Origin: Bugulina stolonifera
Taxonomy: Eukaryota > Bryozoa > Gymnolaemata > Cheilostomatida > Bugulidae
Reading direction: 5' to 3'
Assembly (NCBI GenBank): GCA_935421135.1
Contig: OW285192.1
Span: 14,485,001-14,549,000 of the forward strand
Length of the DNA stretch: 64,000 nt
The notes under the pieces were generated by a model. It worked only from the letters and a program-made list of their open reading frames with translations. It had not been told where the DNA came from and did not search any database. The translations under genes were made by a program, and so were the position numbers. Position 1 is the first letter of the stretch. Each line of letters begins with the position of its first letter. Of this stretch, positions 35,001 through 50,000 are shown in pieces.

Positions 35001-38000
35001 AAAAAGTAGAACATACTTGCAATTAGCCTGTGCGCATGTGTTATCACACTCCAAACATACATTCTATCAGCTACCATGCACTGACATGCATAAGCTACTA
35101 TCACTCTCACACTGGAGCTCAGGCTAAGCTCAGGTATAACTCCTTACTGACTGAGTACAGTAACTAAGGTTATTTAGACCTATAACCATAACTCACTTTG
35201 CAGGTCAATCCAGGTGACGTTTCCCAGACCTATGGTAGCATTAATCAACATTGATGTGACGTTCTGTAATTGTTTAATCTGTTTTACAATCTCAGGATCA
35301 GCTCGGTTTTGCTGCACATCAACTTCTGGGTTATTTTTGTTAGCGAGTAGACCGTCACCCACAAGTGGTTTGTTATATCTACAATAGTGAGAGCAATGTA
35401 TATACCTGTACTTCATTACAGTGATACTGTAGTACTTCTATGGAGTTGTCATCCCACACCAAATCTTTACTATTACACGAAGAGCAGACAACTTCAAGAA
35501 AATAGAAAAGTAACACTATTCACGCTTATAATGTGCATGTTTTATGTCCTTAGGAGTTGTTCCCACTTGATTCATTTCTTTAGGAGTTGTTCTCACTTGA
35601 TATAATACAATTAAACAGTCATTATTAATGTTACATAAAATACACTCACTTGGCTTCACTTTCACCATTCCAGCACCTTTGTCCAGTAGTAGCACTTATA
35701 GCTGAGCATATTGTACCAGCGAGTGACGTGTGCGACCACATGTCCTTCACATCTCTCAAAGTCGACTTGATTCCCTCCACCAGACTGCGTAGTCTCACGC
35801 TCACTCTGTTCCTGCTAGGAATTCTGTGAGATCTGGGCATGTTATAAGTATTTCTTTTCTGCCTTATGGGAGCAGATGCCGGCTCCCCGCAGCCTGTTTT
35901 GGTATCTAATACCTGTGGAATTATGGGACAATTTAGGCTTACATGTAGTCTATAATACATGTACATACGCATGTGGTCTATAATACATGTACATGTAGTA
36001 TGCAGTATATATTTAAGTAGTAATACTACATGCCATGTAGTTCAACATTGCAGCATTATTATTAGGCTACCTAACATTGCTTATAACACACAAATAAGTG
36101 ATGCTACTTGCCAGTATGAATATACTAGAGATAAGTAGAAGGTATTTCAATACAAGTTCTTATATATCTTTACATATACCAGCATATTAGTACAAAGTAA
36201 TTTACTACCTTAACTGGCAATTTGTTTAAGATAAAACATGCTCAAGTATCAAATTACTGATTAGAGGGAATATACACATAGACCCATACAATTATCATAT
36301 CAGTAATATTTACTCTAGTTCTTCTGTTTTCTATGTCAAAATGCGTGTCACATTATCTCCTAGTGAATTTCCACTGTTACTCTTCTAAAAAATCTATTTT
36401 AGGCTCCTCCCTGATTATTCTTACATGCCTACGTAGCATATACATGGTAGCTGTCTTAGTACCCAAGTACACAACCATGAATCGTGGAAGCCGTGTTCTT
36501 ATTACATGAGCTTTAAACTATTATAGACACAAGTTCAAGGTCATACCCGCATCAAAGTGTCATTTCCATTATTCTGATTGGCCATGATCGCCAAAGATAT
36601 CTGGTCTTTGAGTGGGCTGAGTACAGCTTCTAGGTTGAACGAACCATCTCCGGAGACCCTGAGGGACAGCGCATCCATTGCATCTAAAACACCCGATTTA
36701 ACGAATAAAAGTACACATACAACGTCATTGGCTGCTCTTAGCTTTGAGTCTATAGAAGTGCTCAGGCTTCTCTCTTCTTTTATTACTATTTTATTAAAAG
36801 TGATTAAGCTGCAGCTTTTTAAGTACATATACACAGTGCATGGGTACAGGCCGTCAGAATACCAGATAGGATAATAAATGAGTAAGACAAGACTCGTCTA
36901 ATCACTCAGACAATGTCACCAGGCAGATATTTTACTTTTTTACTCAACGCTTTCATCTACGAACAAAGTATTATTCATGAGCTGATTTATGTTAAGTTTG
37001 AATGGGCATTAAAATATTTTCTTTTAATTCCATGTTGTGGAGATTAGCAAGCGACCTGTACATTCAGCTTTAACATTAATATTATGATTGAGCGAAAAAA
37101 CATTTATTTCAACTTGCAAACTTTCAACTTTCATTGTAAAAAACGGTAAAGCATTAATATTGTTGATGCATAGGCATAATTAATTTTAATTTGACTAACG
37201 GAAGCCGTATGCTTAAATGTCTTAAACTGCTAGTTTATTGTAGTTAATAGTTACCAACGAATCGTTGCCAAGTGCGATCCAACTCGCTGTGGTATGATAA
37301 ACAGCCTTTGATGACGTTCATACAGTAGTCAGCGCACGGTTTCAGAGTAGGCAGACCTCGGCAGTGAGAGCAGAAATTCATTTTCATGTGAGCCTTTGTA
37401 CAAGCCATGGTAGGAGAGATCTGCAAATGTAGCCAGGTACAACTTTATGTTAAATTATTCAGGTAAAAAATTACAAGCTATTTATGCTATTGACAGTTAA
37501 AAGTCATAGCCAATGTGCTCAGAAAAATAGTGGCGAAATAAATCAATTTGGTATAAAAAAATCAAATAATAGGCAGTCAAAGAAAGCTAGGGCACACCTA
37601 AATGACTGATCATAGCAGGAAGTTGTCTTCTCCTTTTTTGCTTGCTTAATGACAACTTATTATAATCAGTAGTTTTTAAAGGTCCACAATCAAAGTAAAA
37701 GAAAGGAGGATCCTTCAAATTGTACAGTAATCGAAGAAGTTTTCTCTCTTTTCAAGCTCCGACAGAATGGCAACATACATGTACCATTGGCAGTAGCGCT
37801 GACTTTATCAAATAGATACAATCACTTTTGGCATGTGGGAATTACCTACTCGATGTTATACTTTCGATTTTTACATTCATTTGTTGATAGTAGGTACTGC
37901 AGCATTTAGCTGTAGACACATATAAGGTGTAAGTACAGGTAGGATGATGGGCTGCAGAAGGTCAAATTGTGTGAGTTGGATGTTGAACAAGACTAATAGA

Positions 38001-41000
38001 AGCTTCTCATATACAAGCACCTCATGCTAGCTGCTTGTAAGTGCATACCCTAAGATTATAGACAAGCAAGTCTATAGTGTTTACCTTAGCATGAGATAAA
38101 CACTTTAGTGTTTATTCCAGTAGTTATAGATTAGATACCAAATGAACAGAGTAAATGCCACTCAACATTCCTAATCAGTAAATAACCTTTTAAAAGTAAT
38201 GACCTGTAATGCTGTCCTCAAACTAGTTGATATACAACATATGATACCCTGCACATAACCAAACCTTGTTGCTGGATTATATAGTTTCTCCAATTTACAT
38301 GTATGTTTATAAAATGTAAGATTTATTGAGAGAATGAACAAACCTTTTGAGAAGTCATGGCAACGTTCCTGGCTACAGCCAGCCCTTGTATAAGTGTCCT
38401 TGATGCAACTAAAGCTTGTTTTAAATTTTTTTGCAAAAGTTCTGGTACAGTACCAAATGGTTTTACGTCATCCATCATGTTGCCGACGCACGAGAGATAG
38501 CTCGGAGTAAATCTATAGGCTGAGTTCTGCAGACTGAACATCCGTACAAAGACATCTTTGAAGAACTATAGAAGAAGTATATAATTATGAACCATTGAGC
38601 TAGTGTAGAGGTATTTGGGGCCTAGTCTAGTGTAAGACTGTGAAAAAAGCCTCAAAAATTTCAACTCGTCATATCCAAAACCACCGGCATGATAATTGTG
38701 AAGGGTTTCTATCAAATCTAGTCGTCTTAGTTGATCCAAATGTAAGATGTTCAACCAGAATGCTGATATCAACTGCTTGTGACGATCTTAACAGAAATTA
38801 TAGAACAAATACAAATATGGTATGAAATATCATATCAACTGAGCGATAAAACAGATAGGTACAGTATTGCACTCCGAACACCTAAGTAATATTTCACATG
38901 TGGATTACTGTAATATTACTCTATGATTCTTTGAATTTTCCTAATCAAGTTTATTATCAGTAGTTTGAACACTTGATTCCAGACTTTAAGGTTGGGCAGA
39001 GTAATATAGAGTTCCTACTTGACGAGTTAGCAGAGATCATTGGACATGAAGACTTAGTAGAGATCATTGGACGTAAGTATATGTTGCCTACATTGTGCTT
39101 TAACTCAACAGCAGGATGACGACAAGTGCAGCAGGATGACGACAAGTGCAGCAGACGATCATTATTAGTCTTGCCTAAGCAGAGGTGTCTCATCGTTCCA
39201 AGAGCATAATGAGAAATACTGTATGGCCGCTGGACAGGCTCTTCTTAAATGACAAACTTAGTTAGTAGCCTTTTACCTAACACTCATAAGCTTTGAAAAT
39301 GATAGCGCCCCTTACTTTACACCTACCTGATGAACAACCTCAGATATATTTAAGTCTTCTCCTGAGTAAAACTTCTGGAAACTGTGAAAGAGTTTGTCAA
39401 ACACATGCTTGTTCTGAGTATATTGTTCAGCATACGCTACCGTGAACATTGCATCGGTATCGGTGTGTGCTTTGGTTATTTGTTGACTGAAGAAAGCTAA
39501 AAGTAGAAAACGGCAGGCTATGGAGCAACCGAAGTTAAGATTAAATAAACCAGACAAGATTTTAAATTTATATAGAATATTATAATATAAAACTTCATAT
39601 TAATTCCTATGAAGCCGATTCTTCCTTAAAGGGAAGTCTAAGGGGAGATAACAACGGCAAAAGGCTCTCTAGCTTAGTCTATATACAATGTATTTGAATG
39701 CATGCATTCAAATAGAATTTTAAAAAGCAGTGAAAAAAGTCGAATAGGAGATTTTAAAGATAAAATTTGTTATGTAATATTGTAATGAGTAAATCTTAAT
39801 GATGCAGAGAACATTAATCCTTCTATTACTTTAATTCAGTTAAGCAGATGCTACAGGGGACTAATCATATGTAGATAATATCTTACTCCATCCATCACCT
39901 GGTAATTAATACATCGCATCTCGTAATATGATGTGTAATATTATTCACAAATAAAGATATTCATAAAAAATTAACAAAATGACATACTTTTGCTTATTAT
40001 TCTCATTTGATGTATAAAAATTGGCTCATAGAAGGATAAATTAATGCGCTAATAAGTGGGATGAGGTGAAGGATGGAGAGAGAGAGGGAGAGATGGATGA
40101 ATATGAAATCATCCCTAGTGACTTGAAACACTTGACAACAGTTCTCACTGTCTGGTTTCAAAATAATAGCATCAACTTTTTCCTGGATTGTGTTTCACCC
40201 ACAAACTTATTCCAATAGAACTTGTAAACAATAAGTTGTTGTCCCACAAAATAGTTTCAATACAAAAATGAAAACTAAGTTCAACAACTATTCATAACCG
40301 TCCCAATATATAAGTTGAGAAGCGTGTAAGAACTTGGGCTACATCTTAACCTCTAATTGCATTTGGTTTGAATGCTACCAATATATTGTGAGTCAGATAG
40401 CAGAGTATCAGCAATTAAGTAGTGCTTGGTTACCACAAGTAGATTTAATTACTTATCCACTCAACTATATTTGTCACCTAAAATTTATAAATTATGGAGT
40501 TCAGTTGAGAATGTTTTGCAACATAGCATGTGGGTTGATTCAGCAAAGCACAGAATTATATACAGCAGCAGCACATATTGATAAGTTACAGATACAAGCT
40601 TTAGACTTAGAATAATATACGTTGGCCTTGAGATAAAAACAGTAACCCCCCCCCCCCCCCCCTTATTTCTGACCAGCTCAGTGCATCCACCATAAAAATA
40701 GTTTTTGCCAAACCATGGTATTTCAGTGAAGACATTACATTATAATAGTTGTGGTAGCTGAAATTGCACAATCACCCATTATAATTTATACGCTGCTTGT
40801 CAGTTTTCTTAAACATTTATATAATCCTTATCATATTTGTCTCAAATTTATTATTGAATTAATCACATGATAGCTAGAAATTTCATGATTTATTTCCCTG
40901 AGAATGCATAATTTAAGATGAGTTTGCTTTGAAAGGCATACTTTGCAAAAATATTTGACAGAATGCATAAAATACTGAATATTGTTGTCCTTTGATTAGC

Positions 41001-44000
41001 ATAAACTAAATGATTATAGTGTATATTCTGTATACTGTTCATTCATTGATTGGATTCGGATATCTAGACACAACTACTCCATTAAAAACTCTTTATGTGT
41101 GGAGTTGTCCTCTGATAAGAACACAAATTGTCATTTATTTTAACTATGATATTATATGGTTACAAAATTTTTCGCCCAACAACACTCTATTATTTTTCCA
41201 CCTAAACATGTGTATCAACCCAACAGTACTCAGTGAAAATATTTTATGGAGAAAAGGCTGAGTATTTTGAAGAGTTGGTGAGTGCAGAAGTGAACGCCCC
41301 ATCTGTAAACCAAACTAAATACTGGTTAGTATGAACCAAGTATTTAGGAATGTGAATAGTCCAGTCAGTCAACACAGCAATTTGTGCTCCTTTAGTTTTG
41401 GAATGAAATCCAATACTAATCTATGTTTACCAAGTGTTCCAACTTCTTGCCTTACACACTATAATAAACCTCTCCCTGATAATGTTTCACATGTTATCAA
41501 GTTATAAATCGTACATCAAACATACATTTATAGAGCTTTTAGTAATATAATCCACAATGTTAATTCAAATTATTATCCTTCTTGGGTTTACTCGATGGCC
41601 GACTCTGCCTAATCTACCAACCAATGATCAGAGAGGAAACATCCGCTTTTGGTCGACGGCTGCTAATTGTTTTACTTCCTTCAAATCGTTCAAATTAAAA
41701 TTCATTTGAAATTTTAAATACAATTTCGTAAGAATACATTTTGTGGTACAAAAGTGGTTTTTACTTGACAAAATTATTTATATCTAAGTCTAGCTGGATT
41801 ATTCTAATTTAGGCTAAACATAGGCCTACATGTAATATTATCGCAATAAAATAGTCGAGCTTTGCGGGGTCTAAATCAATGTTATAATATCTCAACTCAC
41901 TTTCATTCAACATCTCACACAGTGTTCTGTAATGCATACAATGCCAATCGCAATTGGAATTATGCAATAAGCAAACAGAAACTTGGCACGTTTTGTGACT
42001 CAAAGAATGAAATTAATATCTTACACTGTACACAATATTGTCATATTTTAGTTGACATTAGTAACCAGGTTACTACTATATGTATACACGTAACTTGGGC
42101 ACAAGGCACACGTCCCTTACTTTACTTGATATTTGACCAAGTGTAGTTAAGGCTAGGTAACTATTGAGACTGAGTCAGCAAAACCATAAATAAAATCTGA
42201 CAGCACATGTTTTTTAAAGTTCTTACGTGGAAGTATTGATGGTTGGAATTTAGTTTACTGTGTCATAGCTCATAGTCTGTCGTACTTGATGAATAACTTG
42301 GAACCCAGGCTAACCCTAGTCATAAGTGTTATAGAAAGGTGATAGGCTTGCAAGGAATTTAAATTGCTGTTATCACACACTGTGATCATTGTAATAGATT
42401 TTAAAGTTTTCAATTATCAAAGGCTGATATTGTTACATCACATGTTATAACTGCTTGGTTACTTAAACATACATAGTATAATGTACATTGAGAGTATAAT
42501 GTCTCCTAATTTTTTTCCAGATAACTGGTACAATTTACTTAGAATTTTGAGTGCTTGGAATTTAGAGAACATTCTTGTCATTGTAGGTAATCGTACATTT
42601 GCATATCATTTATACAGACCATAACCAGTAGATGACTAAAGTTTCAAGGTATGGGGTGGAGTACTAGAAGCCCTATAATATCTAAAAGCAAAGGGCTTTG
42701 GTACAGCACTAGGTACTACACTGATATCGATACATTATAAAATGTAAAGTACTCGCCCACAAAACAAATATTTTAGCTGCCCGTAATAATGAGTAAGACC
42801 AAGTGTTATCTAACTCGTATTGTGTTAGTATAAAGTATAACATTCGTATGATTTGCAATTCGTCATCCCTTCCACCTCCAACCTTCTGATTACACAACAC
42901 TCAAGTCAGGCATCTATTGATAAAACCCTTACTCAAGCTAGCATTCAAAGAAAGTACAATATTGTGACTTATCTCTAGTGAAATCTCCAAGTATATTGTG
43001 ACTGTTAGACTAGAATATAATTATGTATTGTAATTTATTCCTGCTACCCTGACAACATCAGTACTTCTTTCTATAATCGTTAAAATTGTTTATAGTCCTC
43101 CACATTTGAGGTAACAACTAATTAGCCTTCACACCAGTCACAATACTGCCAATAATATGGGCTAGTACCTTCAAGTTATTCAGCTTAGACTTTAAAAAGT
43201 GCAGGACTAAAGAAGTGACTGCTAACTATTACTTCTGATGAATTTCTTAGTGAAATGAAGCTAGCCTTACCTCTATACTTGTAAACTACATGTATAACAT
43301 TTGTGCTAGTTCAATATATGTACCACATGCTGCATGAAAATAATCACCTGTACATGCACTCCAGGTCACAATTGTTATGGTTTTGATTCAAACTTCAGGA
43401 TCATCTGTTACATAAGGAACAGATAACTCCAAGATATGCTATACCAAAACATTTACATTTAATAGAACTTATGATTTGTTCCTAAATTATTGCAGAAACC
43501 TATCCAATCTGCTAGATATCTATATGGACTTATATTCACTAATATCATAGGAGAATTCCCAAGTGTTTCCATGGCCAATAGGAGACAACTCTCTGGAGAA
43601 CTTGAATAGAAGGTGAAGCAATAATTAATTGGGTAATACTGCTGTGTTGGATATAATACCAGAACACGAACATCACAACGGATACCAGCAAGAAAGACTG
43701 TTACTGTGTATATATCGAAAGGGAAGCTCCCACGATTCCACTGCTTCGAAGCTCTGACCAAGATAATCGTATGACAGCATCTACTTCTCTCAAGAAGGCA
43801 CTTTTAGATTGATCGGTTAAGACGTATTATGTTGTTGCGTAATAAAACGGTGGCCTTCCTGTCACGAAGCACAAGGCATACACACAATGTATATTATGCT
43901 GTAACATTTAAACCAAGGGTGCAATATCAACTGGCTAATAGCTTATAAAAGTGAAAGACCACCAACATTAGATAAACCAAAAGGACAAAATACACAAGAT

Positions 44001-47000
44001 AAGCCTTAATCCGCTTTCAAACAAGAGTTACTTGAATTCAAATTTGAGTATATTTCCATAAGTCAACACATCATTAAAGTTGAACTAACATAAAACCCTT
44101 AAGTCAACAACTTACAGTGATACTACAACTAACAGACTAATATTCCATACACTGACTGACAAAAGACAGGTACATGCAGGTATCCAAACTTCAATCACAA
44201 GTTTAATTAAATTGTTTTAAATTAGAAAAAATAGAAAAAGTAGGAGATGATTCTAAATGTATGACTTTGATTGATGATACATTTGGACTTTGGTAACTTG
44301 ATGTCGAACACAAAGTTCTGTGCAACCTTGACCTGGTCACTGTATTGAATAAAGTCAGAGGTGCCTAGTACCTGGCTGAATAACAGAATTGTGTGTGCAG
44401 CCATTTGTGATAAGAGTGTAATGGAATGTATTAATTTTTCTCGGTTCCCAGAAAATCCGTTCAGACAAATTGACAATCTACTGTTTCCCCGAATCCCTTT
44501 CATCAGAAAACTCAACCTTTAAAATATTTTCGAAAGTACTTCTATAATATGATATAGGATGCATAGAAAGAGTAGGGGTTCATTAATAATAATTACAGAC
44601 AGCCTTTTATCTCTGGGGTTTCTCGAAATGCATGACGTCTCGCTTTAACAACCGAATAAAAGAGATTTGTATGTGAGGAGTTGAGTAAGAAGGGAGGGCA
44701 ACTAGAATTTTCAGAGTAAACATAACTGAGTGTCTGAATGGTTTGTATCGAATTCGTCTGCGTTGAACAAAACATTTCGGAATGTACATGTTGATAAAAG
44801 CAATATTACTTTAAGGAAACCATAACACACAATGGCTGGGTAGTACATTAGAGAGCGAATATTACAGTATATGAAGCACGATAGGTGTAATACTAGAGTC
44901 GTACATGTATGTACACAAGAGTGGCAAAATACTTGTAAATAGATAGACTTCAATGTGGTGTAGCATAAGGCTATAATTTGTTGAGGGATGGCTATAATCA
45001 CTTTGTAAGTAAAACATGTTACTAGTTGCTATGGCAACCACTTAGGAATATTATTATGTTATAGAAAAATTGACAGGCCTGCCCAGACAAGAAACTGTAA
45101 GTAAAGCTGGTAGAATTACCAGGCTACTTCACTACTACTTCTACAATGTACAAATTTGTTTTGTAGGATTCTGTATAGTAAAGCCATGCTCATTACCTGG
45201 AGTTATTCATACATGTGCGCTAGAACACAGGAGAGGGTGCATGCAATATAGGGAATATTACTAAGAAATTTTGTGAGATAACCCATAGGAGGACCACAGG
45301 ACCTATTCTATATACCATGTAGATTAATCATTGGTGCCATTTCACTGGCCCATTTTTGTAGCCCAATCAATCAGACCCAGATAGCATTCAATGAATAAAT
45401 TTTGAATTTTAAATGATTGGTGTCAGCTAAAGAGAAACTGTATCCTGGTGGCGTAAAGATGTGGAAGAGGAAAGAGAGAAGCCGGGTCTTACCGTGTAGC
45501 TCCTCTGTGGCAGCTACAAGTTTCCTCTTAGCAGGCTCGATGGCATCTCCCAGGCTCCTGCTATATACAAGCTTGCTGTGCTCTGCCAGCTGAGTCTCCA
45601 TGTCTCGGCTGCAGCAACTAAACCCTGCAGGGCAAATCTCCAGGTCATCAGCTATAAAACAAAGAGAATTCAACATTATTCAACAAAATAAATTGAACTA
45701 GATAAGAGGCAGTATGCAAAGTTATTTTGTAAAAACAGTTTCTAAATTAATTCTAAAATCAATCATCTATCAAATGTACTATTATAATTATGATGTTGTT
45801 GCAGCTGCAACCAAAGAATTTATACTGAAAAGTCGGAAAATATTGTGATAGCTTTGAACCTCTGGTGATACTACAATTCAGGTATATGGAGTTAGATAAA
45901 TTTACATCTGATGATAATTAAGTGCGCAAATTTTTCCTAGTCATGGGCCTCCAATTTGTTGAAATATGTCAACCATTTCCCCCGAGCTATTTCTAATCAA
46001 GTAATAGACATTCAGTATGGACCATGGAGGACTTCAGTTCGATTATAATATTGATTAAAATACATACATCATGTAAATGTAGAATATATATCATAATATA
46101 TTACTAGTAACTCTAAAATACAATTAGTAACAAAACACTGTAAACTTATACACACTATACATATTATAATTATGCATATTTTGTTTGCTATCTACTTGTT
46201 CAACAAATATTTAGGATCGAAAAGTTCTAATTTTAGCATTAAATCTATTGAGTATTGTGGTCTGTGGGGCCCACACAGAGGGCTTACCACTTCTTTACAT
46301 TGACTGGCAATGGGAAACCTTGCAAGTGGATAAATTGTTTATCAGCTTATTTATAAACCAATGCCTTAAGCTATAGGCAGTAATAAAGTCTTTCATTCAC
46401 GGAACCATTTAAATCAGATCAGAGTTGTAAAGCAGCTGGGCCCATGATTCAGCATTAAATAGGCATCATAATGTGCTGTTTATTGCAAATATTCAGTCAG
46501 CATAGATAGCCACAGAATCCGCTTAACCCACCTCCTTAGCCCTAGATCAATCAGTACTTTTAGCTCGATGTTAGATTAGATACGTAGAAAGACCCACCTC
46601 TTTGTAAGTGGAGAAGAAAGGGATGCCATGATTATTGTAGTTTCATAGTTTGATAAAACATTCAAAGTCAAACAGAAATTTTGTGTACACTTTAATTCAA
46701 TGTCACAGCTGGTCATACCCATGAGATCTGAAGTGAGGTTCTTCTTACGTGTATCGTATCAGTATTCTACCCCAAAGCCTACTATATTTTCCTACCATCA
46801 TATTCTTGTAACTATAAAATTAAAACCTTCACCAGTTGTACCGGTGAGAAAAATCCACCAAAACAAAACTGCTCAGACCTCAACCCCTGTCCATTATAAA
46901 GACTTGCTATCAAATCACAGGTCAAACTATAATAAGAGATAATTATAGACGTAGAATTGCTTAGGTCTACTGATTACCATGTTGGGATATAATGATGGGT

Positions 47001-50000
47001 TATATATTGGGAATCCATAGTCCCAGAAATAGCTTGTATTTATGTATAATTTATATTTATACATTTATAATTTATTCAGGTACGGGCAAATAATAGCTTT
47101 TTTTCGTGAATTTGATTACATTATATTCAATGCCAGGGATGACCTACCGATTTTAATAATAAAAATTAGTAAAATACTGTTTCAAAAAAATTTTAGACGG
47201 GGAATTTATCAATAATTGAAGATGACTCATTTAAAATGATAGCATTTACATAATTATTTAAATTTATGATTAATGGCTGAAGCCTTAATGACAGACTGGC
47301 TTCACAGTGTGAAACAATTAATCCCTTATTTATCGTCTCATTGAGCCATAAAATATTTGTATTATATTATTAGCCTGCATTCAAATGTGAACAGCAATAA
47401 TATAGACCCTGGTTATACACCAGTAATCCTTGAATTATTACAATTACCTAACGACAGGGGATGCTGTATCATCCTCCATGTGCATGTAAAAAATATAAGT
47501 TTCATCCCATTTGTGAAGCAGGTTCCAATGCAAATTATGGCGGATGGGCTGGGATATACATAAAAATAAAGATATTTTATAACACAGACAAACTATTGTT
47601 GGACAATTTTGCAATATTCTACAAGTGCACCCTGACCATGATCCATGGCAGGATGTATAGCTAATGATTAACTTGATGCTGATAGTATACATCTGAACTG
47701 GATAATTTACCAAATCCAACCACAATCAAGTTAAAATTAAAAATATAAAATTAAACATCAGATTAAATACAATATTGAATATCAGATTGAGAGGAAGTAA
47801 GTCATGTGACTAGTTTGAATCACTGGTGAGTAGTTGAGTCAGTGTTGAATCTCTAAATGACTCACAGAACAGTAAATTGAAAAGCTTTTTGTTGATATGC
47901 CACTAGGTAGAGTGCTTTGTCAACTTTTCATATGCCACTAGACCAATACTTGTTGTATTAAAACAAACAATGCATACAACAAGAGCTCTTTTCACTTTAA
48001 GTGAGTCAAATCCACCTTAGTTTTTTGTACTATCTAATCTATTCTGATATGATTTAAGCATGTTTGACACAAGTTTATGCAAACTAAACTAATCTTGATC
48101 CAAGTAGATAATTATTTCATTCCATGGGATCGGAACTACTGTCTATGTAAAGTGAGAGACTAAACATAAAAAACACAATAAAAATCCTGCATTACATTTG
48201 ATCTGCTAGTCAACTGTGTTGACAGTGTTGTTAACACTAATACACTCGACTTTTGTTACTAAATACATGAGCATTGCGTGTCCCTAACGAATATCAATAC
48301 TTGACCAGATAGTGCTCATGTTGTATCAGATAATTTTACTAAATATTTAGGTACTAGTTTTAATTCCAAAACATGATTACATTATATTAGATTATAATTA
48401 TAGGAGAAAATCGAAAATTAAAGTCCTGCTAATTAGTATTTATCCTTTGCAATCATGATGATAACTCTCTTAGTTAAATGTAAAAGTACTCAAACATACT
48501 TGCATACTTTATAGAATATACTTGAATGAGATTAAAGAATGCATCACTAAAATACTAATTCTACCAATATGTTTGTAAACTCATTAGGTGCACTTTACTT
48601 TAATGGATCTATACTAATACATCAAACTTCAAGTATGCTTATGCCAATTTCTTTCAATTTGTGTTCCTTGGTCAACAATGTGAGAGTTTAGGAGACTTGG
48701 CCTGCACTGATTTACTAATGGATTGTTTAAAACTAATGTAATATACATGTATTTGCTTCCACATCAAGTTATACAGATTTCTTGAGGCTACAGCAAGAAA
48801 CAACACAACTAGTAATGAAGGTTCATCAGTAATAAAATAACAATTTTATTTGCCAAGAATTCCCCAGGGAAAAATATTACCCATCACCCAGGTTGATACA
48901 ATGAATGATAGCAGCCTTAATCAAAATCCCATTTTCACTTTCTGATGTAATTAATAATACCCCTCAGCTTAGAATGAACTTAACTGTATGTTTCCTTGGT
49001 GCTACCGGCAGTGTAACCTATAACTGGCAGTGTAGCCTGTAGCTGGCGGTGTAGCCTATAATGCTGCTAAAAAACCTCATGTACAATATATTATTATTAC
49101 ACAGTATGGCTTTAGTCACCACTTGACATTGACATTGGACAATATACTAAAATGATCGGAGACTGCCATCCAGGTGCATTGCCAGAGTATTGCCATAAAG
49201 ACATACAGGTCTATTTTTTATGTTTCCATAAATTTGTGTAACAAAATTTTTGCCAGACTTCTGTCAGAAGTTTGATGCACAGTCAGTAAGCCGGTTGTAA
49301 AGTTTGTAACATTTATGTGTGACAATGATGTAAATCCTGTAACTTGTTTGTGATCGGTCTGTACAGAGCTACTGTAATATTAGCTACCAGTATCTAAGAA
49401 TAATCACTTAGGTTCTCAATTTATCATTTGACAGTGAAGAGATCAATCATGTAATTTCTCCACTGGTTCCATGGCAACAGCATCGTGTGAAAATCTCCCA
49501 ACCAGTCACCGGAGTCGACCATGTTTGGAAAGAATTTTGTTATTAATAAAACGCTTTTAATAAAAATTACTCAACTCCAATTAAGTAGTACAAGCAGGCA
49601 GAGCTATTAGTAATTTATTGGTTTGGACTCCACCACAGCCTAGTATAAGGTGGTAACAGTGAGGCATGCCTTTAAAACCATAACTGATCGCATCTCTAGA
49701 CTAAAAGATAGAGTTGCAATAATTATTATACTAGTTGGCCAGGTTTTTACAAGCTAATATCTTGTGACCCACCAGGTGGCCAGCTACCACAGGATGTGGA
49801 GGGATACTAGAGGAGGTGGATGGTTACTAGAGGAGGTGGAGGGATACCAGAGAGGCTGGGAGGTTACTAGATAATGCAAGGCATCTATGATTGTAGCATC
49901 TTATAGTCCTTGAGCAAGGATCAGGTAGCTGTGCAGCGTACGAAGCACTGGCTAAATATTTGCTGACATGAGCATAAGCAAGTAACAGCTGACTTTCTTG

